Position numbers and translations under genes: made by a program
NCBI RefSeq assembly: GCF_000571935.1
Contig: NZ_ATAX01000017.1
Location: 18,485 to 82,484, forward strand
Length of the DNA stretch: 64,000 nucleotides
From: Ruminococcus flavefaciens 007c
GTDB lineage: Bacteria > Bacillota > Clostridia > Oscillospirales > Ruminococcaceae
Direction: 5' to 3'
The notes under the pieces: model-generated
What the model saw: the letters and a program-made list of their open reading frames with translations, nothing else
What the model was told of the DNA's origin: nothing
The model's database searches: none
Shown: positions 59,245 to 64,000 of the stretch, piece after piece
How positions within the stretch are numbered: the stretch's first letter is position 1
Layout of the letters: each line of letters opens with the position of its first letter

Positions 59245-59444
59245 TTACGCCCTCCTGTTTTCGCGACTTGTGTTTCTTTGATACTGTCCCTATCTCTTGT
59301 TCTGTATCTCTCTATATATAGTGGCGAAGTGGTTTGATGGCGAAGTTGACGGTATTCTGAGCATAAACGGGATGAGCTTGTCCTGCCGCACACCGAAGGC
59401 AGATCGATGTCTCGTTTTTCCCCGGGCGGAATACCGATATTGCC

Positions 59445-59473
59445 ATTATATCACACTCTCAAACGAAATGCAA
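59445..59473 (-). promoter_or_regulatory. Promoter of the ImmA/IrrE-HTH gene
   Basis: TTGCAT (59468-59473), 17 bp, TATAAT (59445-59450) on the minus strand, back to back with the repressor promoter. GAGTGTGA next to its -10 box resembles the operator half-site of the other promoter. The leader to 59244 shows no gene. Confidence 0.8.
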
Positions 59474-59486
59474 GCACAATTTTAAG

Positions 59487-59515
59487 TTGACAAAACACTG
59501 ATAGTGTGCTATAAT
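59487..59515 (+). promoter_or_regulatory. Repressor promoter with overlapping operator
   Basis: TTGACA (59487-59492), 17 bp, TATAAT (59510-59515), a perfect consensus. The spacer holds the inverted repeat ACACT-GAT-AGTGT, a probable binding site for the repressor encoded downstream. Confidence 0.85.
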
Positions 59516-59529
59516 GTAGTCAAAGATAC

Positions 59530-59548
59530 AATGCCTACGGCATTTTTT
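59530..59548 (+). terminator. Short attenuator-like hairpin in repressor leader
   Basis: AATGCC, loop TAC, GGCATT, then TTTT. It sits about 10 bp after the predicted start site and could attenuate repressor transcription. No other feature in 59549-59677. Confidence 0.4.
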
Positions 59549-59677
59549 GTAGTTCTAACAATTTTGGCGTTGAAAAGTCTTTGATAAACTTTGTAGAGTT
59601 GCACAGATTTCAATAAGAATATTTGTTCGTTTTGGAAATTGACATTTATCAGGTTTTGCTGAAGGGAGAGCTTTGTT

Positions 59678-60559
59678 ATGAAGCAGCATAAAAAATCGAA
59701 TATCTCAGTCTCACAGGGGAGGGAGGAAAGTGCAGGGAAAAAGAGTAATATCTCTGATCCTGCACACCGAAAGGATGCTCATGCTGTCGGAGGACGCATC
59801 AAGTACTACAGGGAGCGTCAAAAAATAGATCAGAAAGTGATCGCAGAAAAGATCGGCGTGACCTCTAATGCTATCAGTAACTGGGAGAACGGAAGAACAC
59901 GCCCGGATTTCAGTGTTGTTCCCAAGCTCTGTGAAGCACTTGGTATCACGCTGTATGAACTATATGGCATTGAAAACAAGCAAGATACCTATACGGATAA
60001 GGAGAAGTCTATGGTAGAGAGATACCGTGGACTGTCGTATCCACACCAGCTTGCAGTTGACAGCCTGCTCTCTTCGCTTGAGACAGCAGAAACCGTTGGC
60101 AGCTTCCCGGAAATTATCAAACTGGTATGCTGCGACAAGGGGCTTGCTGCAGGCTTTGACGTTGGTGCTGAGTTTGAGGATCACGGGACGCCGATCTATC
60201 TGTATCCGAATACGAACGCAGCAATACGACAGGCAGACCTTGTATTTCCGGTCAACGGAGACAGTATGGAACCTGAGTACCACGATGGCGACCTTGTTCT
60301 TGTGGAGAAGTATCCCGGCTGTCCTGAACTGCAATACGGCGAGGTCGGAGCCTTTATGGTGGGCAACAGTACATATATAAAGATATATGAAGAGGAAGGT
60401 CTGGTTTCGTATAATGAAATATATGATACTATGACGTTCACAGAATATGACAATGTCATTTTGATCGGGCGTGTTCTCGGTATCCTTGAACCTGCATCCA
60501 TAGCAAGCAAGAGAGATGCTGAGCGATACGACGCCATGCACGAGGACGATGAGGAGTAA
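59678..60559 (+). CDS. LexA/CI-type phage repressor, HTH plus S24 peptidase (293 aa)
   Basis: Residues ~40-100 are an XRE HTH (IKYYRERQKIDQKVIAEKIG, VTSNAISNWENGRTRPD) after a ~35-residue Lys/Ser-rich N-terminal arm. Residues ~155-275 are an S24 peptidase with catalytic Ser in PVNGDSMEPEYHDGDLVLVE and Lys in GNSTYIKIYEE. A likely self-cleavage Ala-Gly lies in KGLAAGFDVGAEF (~152). AAGGGAGAGCTTTGTT precedes the ATG. It maintains lysogeny and is inactivated by RecA or by the divergent ImmA-like protease. Heads an operon with tdk and SRAP. Confidence 0.94.
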   Translation: MKQHKKSNISVSQGREESAGKKSNISDPAHRKDAHAVGGRIKYYRERQKIDQKVIAEKIGVTSNAISNWENGRTRPDFSVVPKLCEALGITLYELYGIENKQDTYTDKEKSMVERYRGLSYPHQLAVDSLLSSLETAETVGSFPEIIKLVCCDKGLAAGFDVGAEFEDHGTPIYLYPNTNAAIRQADLVFPVNGDSMEPEYHDGDLVLVEKYPGCPELQYGEVGAFMVGNSTYIKIYEEEGLVSYNEIYDTMTFTEYDNVILIGRVLGILEPASIASKRDAERYDAMHEDDEE

Positions 60560-60564
60560 AATCT

Positions 60565-61122
60565 ATGGCAAAACTGATATTCCGTTATGGTGCGATGGGC
60601 AGCTCCAAGACCGCCAATGCGCTGATGGTGCGATATAACTACTATGAACGCGATAAGAAGGTTGTCCTTCTGAAGCCCCGATGTGAGGACAGGGATGGTG
60701 CAAAAGTGATAAAGTCCCGTATTGGTCTGGAGGAACCCTGCGAATTTGCAGAGGATTTTCTTGAAAACTATAGCGGTGAGCATTATGACTGCATTATCGT
60801 TGACGAAGTACAGTTCCTTGCGCCGGAGATCATTGACAGGCTCAGCGATCTTGTCGATACCTACGGCATCACCGTTATCTGCTACGGCCTGCGGACAGAC
60901 TTCCAGAGTCATCTGTTTCCCGGAGCACAGCGGCTCATGGAGCTTGCAGACGATATTGAGCAGATACGGACGATTTGCTGGTGCGGCAAGCGGGCGCATT
61001 TCAATGCAAGGCTGCTGAACGGTGAGATGGTCACAGAGGGCGAACAGGTACAGCTCGGCGGCAACGAGAGCTATATTTCGCTTTGCAGGAAACACTATAA
61101 GCAGAGAAAGATCGAGGGCTGA
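60565..61122 (+). CDS. tdk: Thymidine kinase (185 aa)
   Basis: P-loop YGAMGSSKTANALMVRY, lasso-region YDCIIVDEVQFLAPEIIDRL, and the zinc site ICWCGKRAHFNARLL...C...H. Type II cytosolic TK phosphorylating thymidine to dTMP. Five bases after the repressor stop, hence in the lysogenically transcribed operon, unusual for a replication enzyme. Confidence 0.95.
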   Translation: MAKLIFRYGAMGSSKTANALMVRYNYYERDKKVVLLKPRCEDRDGAKVIKSRIGLEEPCEFAEDFLENYSGEHYDCIIVDEVQFLAPEIIDRLSDLVDTYGITVICYGLRTDFQSHLFPGAQRLMELADDIEQIRTICWCGKRAHFNARLLNGEMVTEGEQVQLGGNESYISLCRKHYKQRKIEG

Positions 61123-61136
61123 AAGGTCGTGATTAT

Positions 61137-61769
61137 ATGTGTACTCGCTTTTATGTGGAGCCTGCATATTACGCTCCAATTATCACCAGAGCGCAGAAAC
61201 TGAAGTTAGCAGATGATATGATGAGGCATCTCGGTAAGCCGCTGACCATGTCCGGCGAGATGCGACCGACCGATGTCACCGCCGTTCTTGCGCCGAATAA
61301 AGAAGGCAGGGTTGCAGTTTTCCCAATGATATGGGGCTTCAGCCACGAAGCAACTGATGCACCGATAGTCAACTGCCGCCTTGAAACAGCAAGTCAGAAG
61401 GAAATGTGGAAGGACTCATGGTTCCGGCGGCGGTGCGTGATTCCCTGTAGCTGGTATTTTGAGTGGGAACACTTCAGAAGCCCGGATGGGAAACGTTCTA
61501 AGGTCGGCGATAAGTATCTGATACAGCCGAAAGACAGCCATACGACTATGCTGGCGGGATTATATCGGTTTGAGGAGCGTAATGGGCTGCAGGTTCCTGT
61601 TTTCTCAGTTCTCACACGGTATGCTATTGGCGAGCTGAGAGAAATTCATGATAGGATGCCCATGATACTGCAGCGAGAGGATGTTGAAAGCTGGATAAAG
61701 CCCAACGGAAATCCGCAGGAGGTTAGCCGGAGAGCTTTGACAGAGATGTGTTTTGAAAAAACAGGATAA
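61137..61769 (+). CDS. SOS response-associated peptidase, SRAP/YedK-HMCES-like (210 aa)
   Basis: MCTRFYVEP with the catalytic Cys2 (after Met removal), NCRLETASQKEMWKDSWFRR (Arg/Asn), YFEWEHF (catalytic Glu) and EIHDRMPMIL (catalytic His). The family crosslinks to abasic sites in single-stranded DNA to protect them. Cotranscribed with repressor and tdk; likely helps prophage or host cope with damage at induction. Confidence 0.94.
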   Translation: MCTRFYVEPAYYAPIITRAQKLKLADDMMRHLGKPLTMSGEMRPTDVTAVLAPNKEGRVAVFPMIWGFSHEATDAPIVNCRLETASQKEMWKDSWFRRRCVIPCSWYFEWEHFRSPDGKRSKVGDKYLIQPKDSHTTMLAGLYRFEERNGLQVPVFSVLTRYAIGELREIHDRMPMILQREDVESWIKPNGNPQEVSRRALTEMCFEKTG

Positions 61770-61773
61770 AATT

Positions 61774-61826
61774 AAGGCTCTATGCTGTGACACCTTTTTG
61801 GAATCATGGCACAGAGCCTTGTTTTG
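61774..61826 (+). terminator. Terminator of the repressor-tdk-SRAP operon
   Basis: AAGGCTCT (61774-61781) pairs with AGAGCCTT (61813-61820), with extended inner pairing, followed by GTTTT. Confidence 0.78.
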
Positions 61827-61916
61827 CTTGACAATTGCTCGATATTGTCAGCAAAGATGCGCTTGCGGTTGAGTACTATACATTTACTTTTTAGACGAAA
61901 AAGTGCGGATCGTGTA

Positions 61917-61945
61917 TTGAAAAAATCAGCGGATTGTGCTATAAT
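61917..61945 (+). promoter_or_regulatory. Promoter of the hsdMS genes
   Basis: TTGAAA (61917-61922), 17 bp, TATAAT (61940-61945), 51 bp before the hsdM start. It shows the restriction genes are transcribed separately from the repressor operon. Confidence 0.8.
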
Positions 61946-61995
61946 AACCAATATAATACATGGCTATAAGCATAGTTTTAAGAGGTGTAAATACT

Positions 61996-63501
61996 ATGGC
62001 TGAAAAGAATACCGCCAATATTGGCTTTGAAAAGCAGATCTGGGACGCTGCCTGCGTATTGTGGGGGCATATTCCGGCTGCCGAATACAGAAAAGTTATC
62101 GTAGGACTGATCTTTCTGCGTTACATATCGAGTGCTTTTGAGAAGCGTTATAACGAACTTGTGGCTGAGGGTGACGGCTTCGAGGACGAGCCTGACGCAT
62201 ACCTTATGGACAATATCTTCTTCGTGCCTGAAAAGGCTCGTTGGTCTGTGGTGTCCGCTGCTGCTCACACTCCTGAGATTGGCTCTGTGATTGACGATGC
62301 TATGAGGGCTATTGAGGAAGAAAACAAGACCTTGAAGAATGTTCTGCCGAAGAATTATGCAAGCCCCGATCTTGACAAACGTGTTCTAGGTGATGTGGTC
62401 GATTTGTTCACCAATATGGATATGACCGACACTGAGGACAGCAAGGACTTGCTCGGTCGCACCTATGAATACTGTATCGCTCAGTTTGCTGCCTATGAAG
62501 GTGTCAAGGGCGGTGAGTTCTATACTCCGTCAAGCGTGGTTCGTACCCTTGTTGAGATACTGCGTCCGTTTGAGAACTGCCGTGTATATGATCCGTGTTG
62601 CGGTTCCGGCGGTATGTTCGTACAGAGTGCGAAATTTATTCAGGCGCATAGCGGAAACAGGGGCAATATCTCTGTTTACGGACAGGAATCCAATGCCGAT
62701 ACATGGAAAATGGCTAAAATGAATATGGCTATCCGGGGTATTGATGCGGATTTCGGACAGTATCATGCTGATACTTTCTTCAATGATCTGCACAAGACCC
62801 TGAAAGCCGACTTTATCATGGCAAATCCGCCCTTCAATCTCTCCAACTGGGGACAGGATAAGCTAAAAGACGATATTCGTTGGAAATACGGTGTCCCGCC
62901 TGCCGGAAACGCTAACTATGCGTGGATACAGCACATGATACACCACCTTGCACCGAATGGCAAGATCGGTCTGGTGCTTGCGAATGGTGCGCTGTCTACG
63001 CAGTCCAGCGGTGAGGGCGATATTCGTAAAAATATCATTGAAGCCGACTTGGTTGAGGGTATCGTGGCGATGCCGACACAGCTTTTCTACTCCGTCACTA
63101 TCCCTGTAACTCTGTGGTTCATCACAAAGGGCAAGAAGCAGAAAGGCAAAACGCTGTTCATTGATGCCCGTAAAATGGGCTATATGGTTGACCGCAAGCA
63201 CCGTGACTTCACAGACGAGGATATTCAGAAGCTCGCTGATACCTTCAAGGCATTCCAGGACGGCACATTAGAGGAAGTCAAGGGCTTCTGTGCGGTGGCT
63301 GACATTCAGGCTATCGCTGCACAGGATTATATTCTCACGCCAGGCCGCTATGTCGGCATTGAGGAGCAGGAAGATGACGGCGAGCCTTTTGACGAGAAGA
63401 TGAAGCGCCTGACTTCGGAGCTGTCGGAGATGTTCGCAAAGTCCCATGAGCTTGAAAACGAGATCAGGGAGAAGCTGGGGGCGATTGGGTATGACATTTG
63501 A
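61996..63501 (+). CDS. hsdM: Type I restriction-modification methylase, HsdM (501 aa)
   Basis: Start at ATG 61996 after AAGAGGTG. N-terminal HsdM_N (IWDAACVLWGHIPAAEYRKV), SAM motif VYDPCCGSGGMFVQSAKFIQ, catalytic motif FIMANPPFNLSNWG. N6-adenine methylation of the bipartite site read by HsdS. It lies just past the phage repressor operon with its own promoter. It may be phage cargo or host DNA beyond the attachment site. Confidence 0.96.
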   Translation: MAEKNTANIGFEKQIWDAACVLWGHIPAAEYRKVIVGLIFLRYISSAFEKRYNELVAEGDGFEDEPDAYLMDNIFFVPEKARWSVVSAAAHTPEIGSVIDDAMRAIEEENKTLKNVLPKNYASPDLDKRVLGDVVDLFTNMDMTDTEDSKDLLGRTYEYCIAQFAAYEGVKGGEFYTPSSVVRTLVEILRPFENCRVYDPCCGSGGMFVQSAKFIQAHSGNRGNISVYGQESNADTWKMAKMNMAIRGIDADFGQYHADTFFNDLHKTLKADFIMANPPFNLSNWGQDKLKDDIRWKYGVPPAGNANYAWIQHMIHHLAPNGKIGLVLANGALSTQSSGEGDIRKNIIEADLVEGIVAMPTQLFYSVTIPVTLWFITKGKKQKGKTLFIDARKMGYMVDRKHRDFTDEDIQKLADTFKAFQDGTLEEVKGFCAVADIQAIAAQDYILTPGRYVGIEEQEDDGEPFDEKMKRLTSELSEMFAKSHELENEIREKLGAIGYDI

Positions 63502-64000
63502 AACAGTAAGGCTCGGTGATGTTGTCCTATTCAATCCTCGTGAAAGCATTAAAAAAGGCGTAATAGCAAAGAAAATTGATATGTCTGTTCTCCAACCTTT
63601 CACAAGAGATGTTCCGTCTTATGAGCTTTTAGAATATAAGGGCGGTACAAAATTCAGGAATGGCGATACGATTATGGCAAGAATAACTCCTTGCCTTGAA
63701 AATGGAAAAACCGCCAAAGTAAATGTGTTAGGGGATAATGAAGTCGGTTTCGGCTCTACGGAATATATAGTTTTTAGAGCAATAAACGGCATTTCAGACG
63801 AAGACTTTGTCTATTATCTTGTATGTAGCCCTATTGTGCGCGAGCCTGCAATAAAATCTATGGTGGGTTCATCAGGTAGGCAACGTGTTCAAACCGATGT
63901 GCTTCAAAACCTTGAAATCAATTTACCTGACTTAGAAACACAACAGATTATAGGCTCGGTTCTTAGGAGCATTGACGATAGAATATCCTTAAATACTGCG
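63491..64000 (+). CDS. hsdS: Type I restriction specificity subunit HsdS, 5' part (170 codons)
   Basis: ATG 63491 lies inside the last codons of hsdM (11-bp overlap). The frame begins MTFETVRLGDVVLFNPRESI and contains MARITPCLENGKTA, the hallmark of the first target-recognition domain, then GSTEYIVFRA and LPDLETQQIIGSVLRSIDDR as the start of the central helix. Continues beyond the window. HsdR is not visible. Confidence 0.93.
   Translation, partial: MTFETVRLGDVVLFNPRESIKKGVIAKKIDMSVLQPFTRDVPSYELLEYKGGTKFRNGDTIMARITPCLENGKTAKVNVLGDNEVGFGSTEYIVFRAINGISDEDFVYYLVCSPIVREPAIKSMVGSSGRQRVQTDVLQNLEINLPDLETQQIIGSVLRSIDDRISLNTA

Noticed and set aside
61826..61916. Right attachment site by repeat of left-edge sequence
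   Set aside because: I compared 690-720 with 61826-61916 and saw no convincing shared core.
1..64000. tRNA or rRNA genes
   Set aside because: I saw no cloverleaf or rRNA-like sequence in the intergenic gaps by eye; a tRNA search program would be needed to exclude a degenerate one.

Overview
The window is almost entirely one large temperate siphovirus (prophage) in a low-to-mid GC anaerobic Firmicute. An Oscillospiraceae/Ruminococcus-like Clostridia host is my best guess. It rests on large serine recombinases, an O2-sensitive class III ribonucleotide reductase, a DUF6465-type protein, strong SD/sigma-A signals and a clostridial phage gene set. No 16S or other taxonomic marker is present. Nearly all phage genes lie on the minus strand, so the transcriptional order runs from high to low coordinates.

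Left edge (1-711): the start of an XRE-type regulator with twin operators, a terminator, and the C-terminal winged-helix stub of a broken AlbA/RecG-like gene, probably the integration scar. 712-6021: four consecutive large serine recombinases in two operons with near-identical promoters. 6175-9181: lysis module (M15-GH25 endolysin with an internal start, holin) plus two + strand cargo genes. 9194-14547: fibre/baseplate genes. 14621-15625: an AT-rich + strand cargo gene. 15694-23788: tape measure, a YczE-like membrane protein, frameshifted tail chaperones, major tail protein and connectors. 23809-29546: HK97-type capsid, ClpP-like protease, portal, TerL and TerS.

29628-37260 is an accessory region of small minus-strand cassettes (DUF7678-like, DUF6900-like twice, DUF3846, zinc ribbon, gamma-glutamylcyclotransferase, amidoligase, DUF4314 and others). 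They are served by seven copies of one sigma-A promoter module, all with exactly 17 bp spacing. Two AT-rich + strand cargo genes interrupt the array; one encodes a HEPN-like protein preceded by a promoter and a foldable ~107-nt RNA. 37388-42536 is a metabolic operon (ParB-methyltransferase, NrdG, NrdD and small proteins). 42890-43325 holds a GC-rich cos-like region and an HNH endonuclease. 43472-55873 is the replication block (MetK, PrimPol/D5 helicase, MazF-like toxin, SNF2 helicase, VRR-NUC, DUF932, family A polymerase, DUF2815, DUF2800), with paired 7-mer iterons as a candidate origin. 55996-56703 encodes a sigma-like factor. It is preceded by about 320 bp of strongly structured sequence, and a 38-bp repeat occurs both just downstream of it and upstream of the HNH unit.

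57316-60559 is the lysogeny switch: an ImmA/IrrE protease with a C-terminal HTH, divergent from a LexA/CI-type repressor, with back-to-back consensus promoters. Thymidine kinase and an SRAP (HMCES/YedK) protein follow. 61996-64000 carries HsdM and the start of HsdS of a type I restriction system; whether it is phage cargo or host DNA cannot be decided here.

Most likely logic: the repressor holds lysogeny; ImmA/IrrE relieves it; the sigma-like factor then acts on the two 38-bp sites to start replication and late units. The phage supplies its own dNTPs (NrdDG, TK) and SAM (MetK) for synthesis and methylation of its DNA.
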